From DATGSL01 sp964645585 (GTDB lineage Bacteria; Verrucomicrobiota; Verrucomicrobiia; Opitutales; T3Sed10-336), in contig CAZYAN010000004.1 of assembly GCA_964645585.1 (NCBI GenBank), forward strand, positions 52,576-116,575: DNA of 64,000 bases, in the 5' to 3' direction. Under the pieces are notes generated by a model. It was given only the letters and a program-made list of their open reading frames with translations, had not been told where the DNA came from and did not search any database. Shown here piece by piece: positions 36,276 through 45,746 of the stretch. Positions within the stretch are counted from its first letter, which is position 1. Every line of letters starts with the position of its first letter. The translations under genes and the position numbers were made by a program.

Positions 36276-39200
36276 ATGAAGCCCATCCCCTGTTTCTTTC
36301 GCGGCCTTCTTGCCGCGGCTTTTCTGGGCGTTACCGGCGCCTCGCTTACCGCGCAAATCGCTGTCAAAACCGTCTTTGTTGGACATCCCGGAAACCCGGT
36401 CGACACGAATGGTCGCGGATCCGTTTCCTACACATTTGAAATCGGGCGGTTCGAAACTACCATCGAAGAGTATACCGCTTTTCTAAACGCGGTGGCTAAA
36501 GACGATCCTCACGGTCTGTATAATGCCAATATGGCTGACGATGGGAACGTCGCCGGCATCCAGCGAACCGGTTCACCGGGTTCGTATGTCTATTCAGTCA
36601 TGGGAAACGGTCAGCGTCCCATCACGTATGTCAGCTGGTTTGACGCGGCCCGCTTCGCAAACTGGCTTCACAACGGTCAGCCATCCGGTGCCCAAACCGC
36701 CGCGACGACCGAGGATGGCGCCTACACATTGAACGGGGCGACGAGCGGGATTGTTCTCAAAAATGCCAGCGCGCTCGTGTGGATTCCCACTGAGGACGAG
36801 TGGTATAAAGCCGCTTACTTTGATCCGACCAAAGGCGGATCCCTGTATTACCGGTTTCCCGCACGGAGCGATACCCCTCCCGGCAACCTGATCGGCCCGT
36901 CGTTCAACCAGTCCAACAACTACAGCGGTGTCTATTCCGTAACACAAAGCGCCGCCTACGTCTCTTCGCAAAATTATCTTGCACCCGTCGGCGCCTACAC
37001 CGGATCCGCGACCTATTTTATGACCTTCGATCAGGGCGGCAACGTCTGGGAGTGGAACGATCACATCGCGACACTGGCGAGCGGGATTGTTGTCCGCGGG
37101 ATCCGCGGAGGCGCATGGACGGATGGTCCCGCCTCACAAAGCTCCATGTCCACCCCCAACGCGGCGACGCCGGAGTCGGAGGAACCGTACATCGGGTTTC
37201 GCGTGGCCATGCTGCGCAAACGCCCCAATCCACATTCGGCCCTGCATTCAAGCGTCCACCGGGTCGATGTTTCCGAAGAACATGACCCGCTCAAATCGCA
37301 AATTCACGATCCCGCCCTGAGTCCCGTGCATGACGCGACCGTCAGCGGAGGCCATGATCCCCTGGCAAGCGCCTTCCACGATCCGCGTGCCAGCGGCATG
37401 GAACCGCACGATCCGAAGCTGTCGATGAATCACAACCCGGATTACTCAGACACGCACGACTCCCGCACATCCGTCGTACATTCGCCGTTTTCCTCCAATG
37501 AGCACGACCCCGACCGCTCCGAGGAACACGATCCAGCCCGCAGCCAGATCCATCATCCCAATCGGTCCCAGCAGCACGATCCGCTTCGGTCCGACATCCA
37601 TGACCCGGTCTGGTCGGACCAGCATCAGCCGAACCTCTCCGCCCACCACGATCCAGCAACTTCGGAGGTTCATGCCCCCGAACAGTCGGAGCAGCATGAA
37701 CCGGCGCGGTCGGACGTTCATTCACCATGGCGATCCAGCCAGCACGGCGCGGACCTGTCGAATCAGCATGACCCCGTACGCTCCGAGGTACACGAGCAGG
37801 ATACTTCCGCCCTCCACGACACCGTCACTTCCATCTTCCACGATCCGAAACGATCGGCAGTCCATGATCCGCGGCGTTCCGAAGAGCACGATCCCGCCCG
37901 ATCCGAAATGCACGACCCCAAACGGTCCGAATACCACCGGCCCGCTCTGTCCGTCAGTCACTCTCCGTTCAACTCCAACCAGCATGACCCGGATCGCTCC
38001 GACCAGCACCATCCGGTACGATCCGTCCACCATGATCCTGTTCGATCGGATCACCACGATCCGGCGCGTTCTGAAATCCACGCGGTTATCCGTTCAGACC
38101 ACCACGACCCCGCCTACAGCGAAACGCACGATCCCGTTCTTTCCGGTGGTCACCGACCTGAAAAATCTGAGCAGCACGATCCGGATCTTTCAGGTCAGCA
38201 TTCCCCGGATCTCTCCGACAGCGGGCATGAGCCAAAACTTTCCGCGCACCACCACCCCAAGCTGTCGCACTACCACGATATTCGCACGTCGATGCAGCAC
38301 GGCCCGGCGATCTCCGACCAGCATCACCCGGTTCACTCGAATGCGCATAAGCCGGGTCTCTCGGACCAGCATGATCCTGACCGCTCGGAAATTCACGACC
38401 CGAAGCGGTCGGAGATACACGACCCAAAACACTCGGAGCTCCACGATCCCAATACGTCCATCATCCATGATCCTGTCCGGTCGGAGCACCACAATCCCGA
38501 CCGGTCAGAACAGCACGATCCGGCCCTTTCCGTGATCCATGATCCGGATCGATCCGACGCCCATGATCCTCGCCGCTCCGAAGTTCACGAGCCGATCAAG
38601 TCCGAACAGCACGATCCTGCCGCTTCAGACGCGCACGATCCCGCGTTCTCAACGCATGACCCGGAAAAATCGGCCGGACACGATCCCCTGACGAGCGACG
38701 TGCATTCACCATGGCGCTCCGATCACCACAAGCCCGACACGTCGGAAATCCACGACCCGCGGAAAAGCAATTATCACGATCCGTTGCGGTCCTACCACCA
38801 GCCTTACCTGTCGCAGGGCCATGATCCGGTGTCTTCAGAAACCCATAAACCCGACATCTCGGAAGTTCACATCCCGGAACGGTCCGACCAGCACGATCCG
38901 CGCACCTCGGATGTCCACAATCCGCGGCTCTCCGATTCGCATCAGCCCGAGAAATCGGAGCAGCATGATCCTGCCGTGTCCGCTGTTCACAGCCAGAAGC
39001 TGTCGGTAATCCACGACAGCCTCAAGTCGGTTCATCACGCGCCCAAGGAGTCAAACACTCACGCGGCTGTTCTTTCTCTCGGCCACCGCCCCGACTGGTC
39101 CAACGCCGGACACGATGTGAAACTCTCGCAACAGCACTCCGTCGACGAATCCCAGCAGCACGATCCTGTGCGGTCGAGTATTCACGATCCGGATCATTCC

Positions 39201-41276
39201 GGACAGCACGATCCGGCTGAATCCGACATCCATGATCCCGCTGCATCGGAAGTGCATCAGCCCGCGGTTTCGGAAACTCACGATCCGCTGGCGTCGAGCG
39301 CGCACAATGTTACATCCTCGCAGCAGCACGATCCGACCCAATCGGAGATTCATCAACCGGATCGCTCGTCGTTGCACCGCCCCCAAATCTCCAGCCAGCA
39401 CGAACCGGTCCGCAGCGCCGTGCATACCGTCATCGAATCTCAGCATCATCTGCCTTCGATATCCGTTCAGCACCGGCCGGAGATCTCAAACGTGCATAAA
39501 AGCAAACTGTCGGAACAGCACGACCCGTCGCGATCAGTGATTCATTCCGTCACCCGGTCAGTTACGCACAACGCCGATGAATCAACCCAGCATGAACCTG
39601 CCCGGTCGGTCATCCACTCGGTTGAGCGTTCACATGAGCACGACCCGGTTCGCTCCCACGGCCATAACGTGTTCCTGTCAGATGCCCACGAACCAGCCAC
39701 GTCGGTTGCGCATGACCCGGCGAAATCACGAATTCACCATCCGAGGCGCTCCGACCTTCACCGCCCGTTGACATCAATCGTACACAGTCCCGTCAAGTCG
39801 GAGATTCACGACGTAACAACCTCCGAACAGCACGCCGCGGGAGTTTCGGCAATTCACTTGGCCAACCGGTCCGCCCAGCACTTGCCTCTCCTCTCTGTCG
39901 TCCATGCTCCGGTCGGCTCCAGCGAGCACTCGGTGGTCCGGTCGGAAAGCCATCGGCCCGCGATCTCAGCGGTCGGTCACAACGCGGTCACGTCGGCGGG
40001 GATCACCGACGGGGCAACGGAAGAGGAAATCGTCGGTCCGATCGTTCACGACGAGGCGAGGAGCGAGCTCCACAGCGCGCAGCTGTCAGAGTTCCACGAT
40101 CCAGCGGTGTCCGTGCTGCACCGCCCCGAGCGGTCGGAGGTTCACGACCCTGTCCGTTCCGCGGTTCACGACCCGCTCGCTTCCGAGACACACTTTGTCG
40201 AAAAATCGGAAGGGCATGATGCCGCCGTTTCGTCCTTGCACGGCCAAGTGGAATCGCGTCTGCACGCGCCGGAGCGTTCTCTGGTTCATTCGGTGCGTCG
40301 CTCCCAGCAACACAACCCGGAGAATTCGTCCGCCGGCGGGACGCACGAGGTGGCGCTTTCCGAGGTCCACTACGTGAACGACAGCACCGTTCACCAGCCG
40401 CTCCAATCTGATATCCACGCCTACCTCCGGTCGGAACAGCACAATCCAGCGCGCTCCGCGATTCATCTCGCGGAGAAGTCGGCGAGTCACGACTCCGTGC
40501 GCTCCGCGCTTCACGACGCGGTCACGTCGGCGAGCCACGACGTCTTGAATTCCAATCTTCACGACCCGGCTCGATCCACTGTCCATCGGCCGGACCGATC
40601 CGGAGAGCACAAGGCTCTGCATTCGGCCGTCCACGCGCCCGTTCAATCGCTCGCCCATGACGCCGTCATTTCCGCCGGTCATGATCCCAAATGGTCAATG
40701 CTTCACGATCCGGCCCGGTCCGCTGAACACGATCCTTCGAATTCGCTCTTCCACGATCCGATCCGTTCAGACGGCCATGATCCGTTTGAGTCGCAGCACC
40801 ACCGTCCGGCGGTCTCCGTCGTTCACGACGCGGCCGAATCAACCGCCCATTCGTCCCTCCGTTCAGCCGTTCACGCTCCGGTCATTTCCTCCCGCGATCC
40901 CGGGACCGGCATCGTCGACACCGCCTGGCTGAAGCTTACCGGCATCACCGATCCATTCGCCGACGACAACGGCGACGGGCGGCCGAACTGGGAGGCGTTT
41001 GTGACGAGAACGGACCCGACCGATCCAAACCAGCGCTTTGGCGTCAGCCGCACCGAACGTGACGAGGAAGGCCGCATCATCATCACTTGGCCGTCTGTTC
41101 CCGGCGTCGTCTACCGCGTGCAGTGGAGCCTCGCGCTTTCCGGATCGGAAAGCTGGGAAGATATCGCAATCGTCACCGCCGAGGCTTCCACGTCCTCGTA
41201 TGTCGACGCCGAAGCAGTTGTTCCTCGCGGATTCTACCGGGTCGTCGTCCGTGCCGAAGACCAGACCACGGAATAA
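36276..41276 (+). CDS. Secreted SUMF1-like protein with 149 HDP octapeptide repeats
   Basis: A 1666-residue exported protein. Residues 1-27 are a signal peptide (LLAAAFLGVTGASLTAQ). Residues ~28-320 form a SUMF1/formylglycine-generating-enzyme-like domain: FEIGRFETTIEEYTAFLN, ITYVSWFDAARFANWLHNG, WIPTEDEWYKAAYFDP, GGNVWEWNDHIA, RGIRGGAWTDG and YIGFRVA. I see no Cys pair at the usual active site, so it is probably a binding fold, not an enzyme. Residues 325-1537 are 149 consecutive octapeptides (see the repeat entry). Residues 1538-1666 hold DPFADDNGDGRPNWEAF, a calcium-loop-like segment, and a beta-rich end with VVYRVQWSLALSGSE. The start ATG 36276 follows AAGGAA. The next gene begins four bases after the stop. 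The function is unknown. Confidence 0.9.
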   Translation: MKPIPCFFRGLLAAAFLGVTGASLTAQIAVKTVFVGHPGNPVDTNGRGSVSYTFEIGRFETTIEEYTAFLNAVAKDDPHGLYNANMADDGNVAGIQRTGSPGSYVYSVMGNGQRPITYVSWFDAARFANWLHNGQPSGAQTAATTEDGAYTLNGATSGIVLKNASALVWIPTEDEWYKAAYFDPTKGGSLYYRFPARSDTPPGNLIGPSFNQSNNYSGVYSVTQSAAYVSSQNYLAPVGAYTGSATYFMTFDQGGNVWEWNDHIATLASGIVVRGIRGGAWTDGPASQSSMSTPNAATPESEEPYIGFRVAMLRKRPNPHSALHSSVHRVDVSEEHDPLKSQIHDPALSPVHDATVSGGHDPLASAFHDPRASGMEPHDPKLSMNHNPDYSDTHDSRTSVVHSPFSSNEHDPDRSEEHDPARSQIHHPNRSQQHDPLRSDIHDPVWSDQHQPNLSAHHDPATSEVHAPEQSEQHEPARSDVHSPWRSSQHGADLSNQHDPVRSEVHEQDTSALHDTVTSIFHDPKRSAVHDPRRSEEHDPARSEMHDPKRSEYHRPALSVSHSPFNSNQHDPDRSDQHHPVRSVHHDPVRSDHHDPARSEIHAVIRSDHHDPAYSETHDPVLSGGHRPEKSEQHDPDLSGQHSPDLSDSGHEPKLSAHHHPKLSHYHDIRTSMQHGPAISDQHHPVHSNAHKPGLSDQHDPDRSEIHDPKRSEIHDPKHSELHDPNTSIIHDPVRSEHHNPDRSEQHDPALSVIHDPDRSDAHDPRRSEVHEPIKSEQHDPAASDAHDPAFSTHDPEKSAGHDPLTSDVHSPWRSDHHKPDTSEIHDPRKSNYHDPLRSYHQPYLSQGHDPVSSETHKPDISEVHIPERSDQHDPRTSDVHNPRLSDSHQPEKSEQHDPAVSAVHSQKLSVIHDSLKSVHHAPKESNTHAAVLSLGHRPDWSNAGHDVKLSQQHSVDESQQHDPVRSSIHDPDHSGQHDPAESDIHDPAASEVHQPAVSETHDPLASSAHNVTSSQQHDPTQSEIHQPDRSSLHRPQISSQHEPVRSAVHTVIESQHHLPSISVQHRPEISNVHKSKLSEQHDPSRSVIHSVTRSVTHNADESTQHEPARSVIHSVERSHEHDPVRSHGHNVFLSDAHEPATSVAHDPAKSRIHHPRRSDLHRPLTSIVHSPVKSEIHDVTTSEQHAAGVSAIHLANRSAQHLPLLSVVHAPVGSSEHSVVRSESHRPAISAVGHNAVTSAGITDGATEEEIVGPIVHDEARSELHSAQLSEFHDPAVSVLHRPERSEVHDPVRSAVHDPLASETHFVEKSEGHDAAVSSLHGQVESRLHAPERSLVHSVRRSQQHNPENSSAGGTHEVALSEVHYVNDSTVHQPLQSDIHAYLRSEQHNPARSAIHLAEKSASHDSVRSALHDAVTSASHDVLNSNLHDPARSTVHRPDRSGEHKALHSAVHAPVQSLAHDAVISAGHDPKWSMLHDPARSAEHDPSNSLFHDPIRSDGHDPFESQHHRPAVSVVHDAAESTAHSSLRSAVHAPVISSRDPGTGIVDTAWLKLTGITDPFADDNGDGRPNWEAFVTRTDPTDPNQRFGVSRTERDEEGRIIITWPSVPGVVYRVQWSLALSGSESWEDIAIVTAEASTSSYVDAEAVVPRGFYRVVVRAEDQTTE
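37248..40886 (+). repeat. 149 in-frame 24-bp repeats encoding S-[DE]-x-H-D-P-x-[RL]
   Basis: I parsed the translation by hand into 149 units totalling 1213 residues. All but eight units are exactly eight residues long. The exceptions are units of 10, 9, 7, 7, 9 and 9 residues, a 23-residue unit at 39993-40061 and an 11-residue unit near 40326. Ser is first in every unit and a His is present in every unit, nearly always fourth. Exact HDP occurs in 56 units, concentrated in the first two thirds. Typical units are SEQHDPAR, SDVHSPWR and SEIHDPKR. Synonymous codons vary freely (TCC, TCG, TCT, TCA, AGC; CAC, CAT; GAT, GAC), so the array is old and conserved as protein, not as DNA. Confidence 0.97.
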
Positions 41277-41280
41277 ACAT

Positions 41281-42450
41281 ATGAAGCGTCTCCTAATTGT
41301 TGTTTGTGCAACCTCATTCCTTGCCTGCCTGGTCCCGCTCCAGGCAGGCGAGGAAAAACCCTCCGCTTCCGATCCCGTTGCGCGATCTTCCCTCGACACC
41401 CCCGGAGAGCCGACCCTGATCTTTAACCAGCACCTCCTTGAAGGCTGGCACGCGCCGGCGCCGAAGATCGACCTGACGGAACCGGCCGACGTGTTCTTTC
41501 ATATCTTTGAGCGTTTGCCGGATGAAGTTTATGTATATCCAGGAGAGAACTACTACTATTGGAAGCTCCTCGTCGACGGGCGCGAGATACGCGGAAATAT
41601 CCGTTTGCCCGCCGGCGCCCGCGACCGAGGGGTGCTCTCATTCGGTTATTCGGAATACGAGGAGTTTCCATCGGTCGGCGGCGGCGGAAAACGTCTCTCC
41701 CACGCGAAATACTTTACACGGGGAGACGGTGTCGAAGTGGAGCGCGTTGACGGGTTTACCTACGTCGTCCGTGTTCTGGACAAAGAAGTGGTTTTTCATT
41801 TGAACCGGATATCGCAGCACCCGCCGACGTCGTTTGAGTTGCTTCCGGACGAGGAATTCGTGCAGCGCACCTTCGACGAATCCGGTTTCCAGTTTTTCCT
41901 CCTCTTCAACAAGCGCCACAACTACTTCCTTTGGGTCCTCGACGAGGAAGGACCGGTGCCTGAGCACTTCACCAAACTTGCGGATGACGTCGTCGTCGGC
42001 AACAGGACCGGGTTCGTCTTTTGGCTGGATCCAAACGCCGATCGCAAGATTCTTGCGACGATCCGGCGAATCAGTGTCATGCGGAACGACTATTACGACG
42101 GACCGTTTGACCAGCTTTCCGACAACCACGTCGATACCGGCGAGATCGACATTCGTTCTTACATGGAACGAGCCATTCCATCCATCCGGGGGCGCATCGA
42201 CCGCTACGGCTATTACACCGACACGGAAAGCCCCTCGCGCGTGGCGCTGTCAAATTACGGGAGCTACTACACCTTTTCCGAAGCGATCGCGTTCATTGAA
42301 AAAGCCAAAGAGGCGTTCGACCCGTATTACTATATTTCCCGGGGCGGCTACCCGCCAACGGGATTGAGATGGGACGGAGCGCCGGCCGGAGACACGTCCC
42401 GCCAAAGCGCGGCGGACAGTAAAGACACGACGAGCGCGGACGGCAGCTGA
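41281..42450 (+). CDS. Secreted protein of unknown family, coupled to the repeat protein gene
   Basis: A 389-residue protein with a signal peptide (RLLIVVCATSFLACLVPLQA). The mature part is beta-rich in its first two thirds (ADVFFHIFERLPDEVYVYPGE, YYYWKLLVDGREIRGNIRLP) and contains many Tyr, Phe and acidic residues. The C-terminal third has YGSYYTFSEAIAFIEKAKEAFDPYYYI and a low-complexity tail rich in Ser, Asp and Ala. I do not recognise it. The ATG is four bases after the stop of the repeat gene, so the two are almost certainly co-transcribed. The start is chosen at 41281 because the longer frame overlaps that gene and lacks a signal. Confidence 0.8.
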   Translation: MKRLLIVVCATSFLACLVPLQAGEEKPSASDPVARSSLDTPGEPTLIFNQHLLEGWHAPAPKIDLTEPADVFFHIFERLPDEVYVYPGENYYYWKLLVDGREIRGNIRLPAGARDRGVLSFGYSEYEEFPSVGGGGKRLSHAKYFTRGDGVEVERVDGFTYVVRVLDKEVVFHLNRISQHPPTSFELLPDEEFVQRTFDESGFQFFLLFNKRHNYFLWVLDEEGPVPEHFTKLADDVVVGNRTGFVFWLDPNADRKILATIRRISVMRNDYYDGPFDQLSDNHVDTGEIDIRSYMERAIPSIRGRIDRYGYYTDTESPSRVALSNYGSYYTFSEAIAFIEKAKEAFDPYYYISRGGYPPTGLRWDGAPAGDTSRQSAADSKDTTSADGS

Positions 42451-42512
42451 TCGCAAGGTCAGCGCCAGTAGCCCGAGGACCAAAGCCTGAAGACCGCCGA
42501 GAGACTTCTTCT

Positions 42513-43421
42513 TCACCCGACCGCGATCATCCACGCGCCGATCACGATTCCAATCGTTACCACCCCATAAACTCGCTGCGCCCGGACGCCCTTTACACGC
42601 GTATCCAAACGCATCATACCAGAGAGTGCTCCGATCCCGACTCCGCAGACAAACCCCCAAACGTGAGCGAGGATGTCGGTCCGCTCACCGCCCGCCCCGA
42701 GCAAACCAAGCAGAACGATGCCCGCGACCAGCGGCGCGAGGAGCTGGCGCGGCCACTTCCATCCGGTGAGCCGAGCTTGCCGGATCAGGCGGAATCCGAT
42801 CACGATTCCAAGACCCCCGAAAACCGCCGTCGACGCGCCGATCGAGTTATGCCCGGTTCCCGAATAAATCCAGGCGTTTAAAAGATTCCCGCTCGCTCCC
42901 GCCAGCAAAATGGTGAACCAGCCGAATCCGTGTCCGAGAAAGCGAAAGACCAAAAAGAAAAACAGGAATGCTCCGGCCGTGTTGCCCACAAGGTGCGCCC
43001 AGTCCGCGTGCAGCGTCAGTGCCGTCACCGCCCTCCACCATTCTCCAGCCCGAATCGCTTCCTCCGACGCGCTTCCGGCTTCCAGCAACTCCCGCGTTCC
43101 GCCCAAAAACATTCCCCATATCAGCAGCAGATACAACAGGAGCGAACGCCCCGCCCCCGACTCTCCAGGCAAAAAATCTTCCGGCGGCGGCCAATAGCGA
43201 TTCTCCCGGTCATACCGGCCCAGCTGCTCGCAAACCGCGACCTCGTTGCCCCGCTCGACAAACAGACCGTATCCTCCCTCCTCCAGCGGCATCAGCCAAT
43301 ACGGGATCCCCATCGCGAGGATCACAAGTCCGTGCTCGTGCGCCCGCCCCGCGCGCCGGTAACGTCCGACTTCGCACAATTCTTCCCGAAGATTCCCCCG
43401 CCCTCCGTCTTCTCCGGTCAT
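42513..43421 (-). CDS. Rhomboid-family intramembrane serine protease
   Basis: A 302-residue membrane protein. After an N-terminal region of about 90 residues come several helices with the rhomboid hallmarks: LHADWAHLVGNTAGAFLF, IGASTAVFGGLGIVIGF with the catalytic Ser in GAST, and ILAHVWGFVCGVGIG with the catalytic His. Rhomboids cut substrates within or next to transmembrane helices. Its ATG overlaps the stop of the upstream beta-propeller gene by four bases. Together with the upstream S55-type peptidase it suggests a proteolytic envelope module. Confidence 0.88.
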   Translation of the reverse strand: MTGEDGGRGNLREELCEVGRYRRAGRAHEHGLVILAMGIPYWLMPLEEGGYGLFVERGNEVAVCEQLGRYDRENRYWPPPEDFLPGESGAGRSLLLYLLLIWGMFLGGTRELLEAGSASEEAIRAGEWWRAVTALTLHADWAHLVGNTAGAFLFFFLVFRFLGHGFGWFTILLAGASGNLLNAWIYSGTGHNSIGASTAVFGGLGIVIGFRLIRQARLTGWKWPRQLLAPLVAGIVLLGLLGAGGERTDILAHVWGFVCGVGIGALSGMMRLDTRVKGVRAQRVYGVVTIGIVIGAWMIAVG

Positions 43422-45733
43422 CGAATTCCCGGCACTTCAATTGGAATTTGCCGCACCCGGAGATTTCGGGCCTCGTCCAGAACACGCACGAGCAGCGTGT
43501 GGCGGCCGGGCTTCAGTTCTTCGAGCCGAACAACAAACCGCTCTTCCCTCGCATCATAAAGTCCGTCCTCCGGAAAGAGCGTCTCCGGATCACCGCCATC
43601 CAGCAGATAATCAGCGGCAACGATCCGGCTCGTCGCGTCCCGGACGAGCACCCCGATTTCCGCCTCGGCGCCATTCACAAGAATCTCTTCAGGCACGATC
43701 TCGGGAGCGGTATTGTCGATCACAAACTCCTGACTCAGCCGCGAGGTTTCCCGCGCTTCTTCCAGAGGATTGGCGCGCCCGTCCCTGGCGATGACTCGAA
43801 CGCGGTACCGGCCGTCATCAAAGCCGTTACCGTGAAAGGAGAAAAACCGGTCCCCGATATCCGCCCCGATTGTTTCCCACGCTTCGCTGCCGACTTGCTG
43901 TAATTGAACATCGAATACAAGCTCATCGCCGTTCGGGTCGCGGGCTTGCCACGCGACCGTCACCGTCCCCGACCGCTCATAGGCCCGAATCTGCGTCCGC
44001 GGCTCCTGGCTGCCGCGCGTCCGGCCGCCGGTGTCGCGGAAAAGCTGATCAAGATCGATAGTCGGCTGCTGCGGAGGCAGTTCGAACGATTCCAGCCCGA
44101 GGTCGTTCGCGACGACACGCACCGCCGATATCACCGGCGCCGCGTTGCGATGCCGGAAGAAAAATTGCACCCGCCGAATTGCCTCTGTGCCCTCCCCGAC
44201 CGAAAGACGATACTGCATGTAACGCGCCGGGCGCGCCTCGTGCTTCCCGCTGGCGAGCGCGTCGACCGGTTGCCACGAACTCCACGTCGCGTCCGGCTTC
44301 TCGCTGTTTCCCGTGCGAATCGACGTCTCGATCTTTTTCGTCTTTGATCCTTGGTCTTCTGTCTCAGGTTCTCCGCCCCCGGTTTCCACGTAGAGCCGGC
44401 CCCAAAGGGCCACTTGCGAGGCGTCAAAAACTTTCGACAAAAACTCGCCAGACCGGTCCGCTTCCCCGTTCAGCCGGTAGACCCGGGCCGGATTGCTGGT
44501 GACCGCGAGCAGCCCAGCTTCCGGATGCGGGACCAAAACGGACACATCCGCCCCGGCCGGAACGGTCTGACGCAGCCGCCACGAATGCGGTTCGGAAAAG
44601 GCAAAGATTCGCCCGTCAGTGCCGGTTCCGGTCAAAACTTCTCCCTCGCCGCTGAACTGTAAGGCATGAATGGATACGCCCGGCAAGCTCCAAACCGCCT
44701 CGTAAAATCCGTCGGCGTCGACGTGAAAAACTCCGCCCAGACGTTTTCCCTTTCCACCGGAAGTCGAGCTGCTCGCGCTCGCGGATTCAGATTCGCCGGA
44801 ATCGGTCGCGCCGGCCGATTCCGAACTTATCGAAGCCATCGCCTCAGCGACAGCGCCCGACCCGCCTCCTGAATCGCCCGCGTGAGTGGCCACGTACATC
44901 CCGCCTTCCGAGTCGGGAAGAATCTGGCGAATCTCTTCGTCAGGGGAATTGAACAGCAGAAAAGCTTCGTCCTTTTCGTGAATTCGGAAAATGTAACCGT
45001 TCGGACTGCTTCCAGCCAGCAAGCGTCCGTCGGAGTCAAACGCCAGCGCTGCCATATGCGTCTCGTCGCTGTCAAAATACACCGTTCCCGCGCCGCCCGG
45101 CTCCGCTCCGGCGGGCACACGATAGATCCGCCCTTGATCGCCGGTGCCGATCAGCAGATCGCCGTTTGACGCAAATACGAGTGACCAGATATACGTCTCA
45201 CGCGGCTCAAAAAACACTTCAATCTCGTCGTCGCCATGTAATCGATACACTTTTCCGTCCGGCGACGAGCCCGCGTAGAGGAAACCGTCCGGACCGACCG
45301 CGAGCGCCCGAACAAACACCTCCTCGGTATCCATGACCTCCGCAACGCGTCCCTCTCCGTCGAGAGACACCTGGTAAACCTTTCCATCATTCCCGGCGGC
45401 AACATAAAGCGAACCGTCCGGTGCCGCCACGGCACTCCAGACAACCGCGTCGACCAAGCGGGCGACCTCCGCAACTTCCGGCGCCAGTTCAAGCCGGCCA
45501 TCGACGTGCAACGACAGATTTCTTAATTCCCCGTCTAGAAAATTTCGATACGTCTCGTGCGTGACGGCTTCCGTGTGAACCGCCCGCAACGGCGCGCCGA
45601 AAAGAAGAACGGCAGACACCGCGGCCGCGACGGTCGCTCCGCGGAGCCTCCGCCACCGGTTGGGATTGTCCCCCGCCGACACGGCGGCAACTGGCTCGCC
45701 CCATCGCGGGAAAGTGAGGTCAGAAAAAGACAT
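43418..45733 (-). CDS. Secreted beta-propeller protein with Ig-like C-terminal domains
   Basis: A 771-residue protein. A membrane or signal segment lies at about residues 33-50 (GATVAAAVSAVLLFGAPLRA). Propeller blades follow with a repeated pattern such as AAPDGSLYVAAGNDGKVYQV, AVGPDGFLYAGSSPDGKVYRL and FASNGDLLIGTGDQGRIYRV, interrupted by a Ser/Gly/Ala-rich linker (about residues 305-345). The C-terminal half has Ig/fibronectin-like strands (TVAWQARDPNGDELVF, YRVRVIARDG). An insert EPETEDQGSKTKKIETS is encoded by purine-rich DNA like the repeat at 25289-25379. It lies between an S55-type peptidase gene and a rhomboid gene. The function is unknown; a sensor or scaffold is possible. Start at ATG 45733. 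Confidence 0.75.
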   Translation of the reverse strand: MSFSDLTFPRWGEPVAAVSAGDNPNRWRRLRGATVAAAVSAVLLFGAPLRAVHTEAVTHETYRNFLDGELRNLSLHVDGRLELAPEVAEVARLVDAVVWSAVAAPDGSLYVAAGNDGKVYQVSLDGEGRVAEVMDTEEVFVRALAVGPDGFLYAGSSPDGKVYRLHGDDEIEVFFEPRETYIWSLVFASNGDLLIGTGDQGRIYRVPAGAEPGGAGTVYFDSDETHMAALAFDSDGRLLAGSSPNGYIFRIHEKDEAFLLFNSPDEEIRQILPDSEGGMYVATHAGDSGGGSGAVAEAMASISSESAGATDSGESESASASSSTSGGKGKRLGGVFHVDADGFYEAVWSLPGVSIHALQFSGEGEVLTGTGTDGRIFAFSEPHSWRLRQTVPAGADVSVLVPHPEAGLLAVTSNPARVYRLNGEADRSGEFLSKVFDASQVALWGRLYVETGGGEPETEDQGSKTKKIETSIRTGNSEKPDATWSSWQPVDALASGKHEARPARYMQYRLSVGEGTEAIRRVQFFFRHRNAAPVISAVRVVANDLGLESFELPPQQPTIDLDQLFRDTGGRTRGSQEPRTQIRAYERSGTVTVAWQARDPNGDELVFDVQLQQVGSEAWETIGADIGDRFFSFHGNGFDDGRYRVRVIARDGRANPLEEARETSRLSQEFVIDNTAPEIVPEEILVNGAEAEIGVLVRDATSRIVAADYLLDGGDPETLFPEDGLYDAREERFVVRLEELKPGRHTLLVRVLDEARNLRVRQIPIEVPGIR

Positions 45734-45746
45734 GCTGGCTTCTGGA

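Noticed and set aside
37498..38535. Long second-frame ORFs overlapping the octapeptide array, on both strands (for example 345 codons here)
   Set aside because: The 24-bp periodicity keeps stops out of other frames; these translations are repetitive shadows of the HDP reading and lack signal peptides or starts with ribosome binding sites.
37248..40886. CRISPR array or VNTR explanation for the periodic DNA
   Set aside because: There are no identical repeats with unique spacers; the 24-bp period is in frame, with free third-position variation, inside one large gene.
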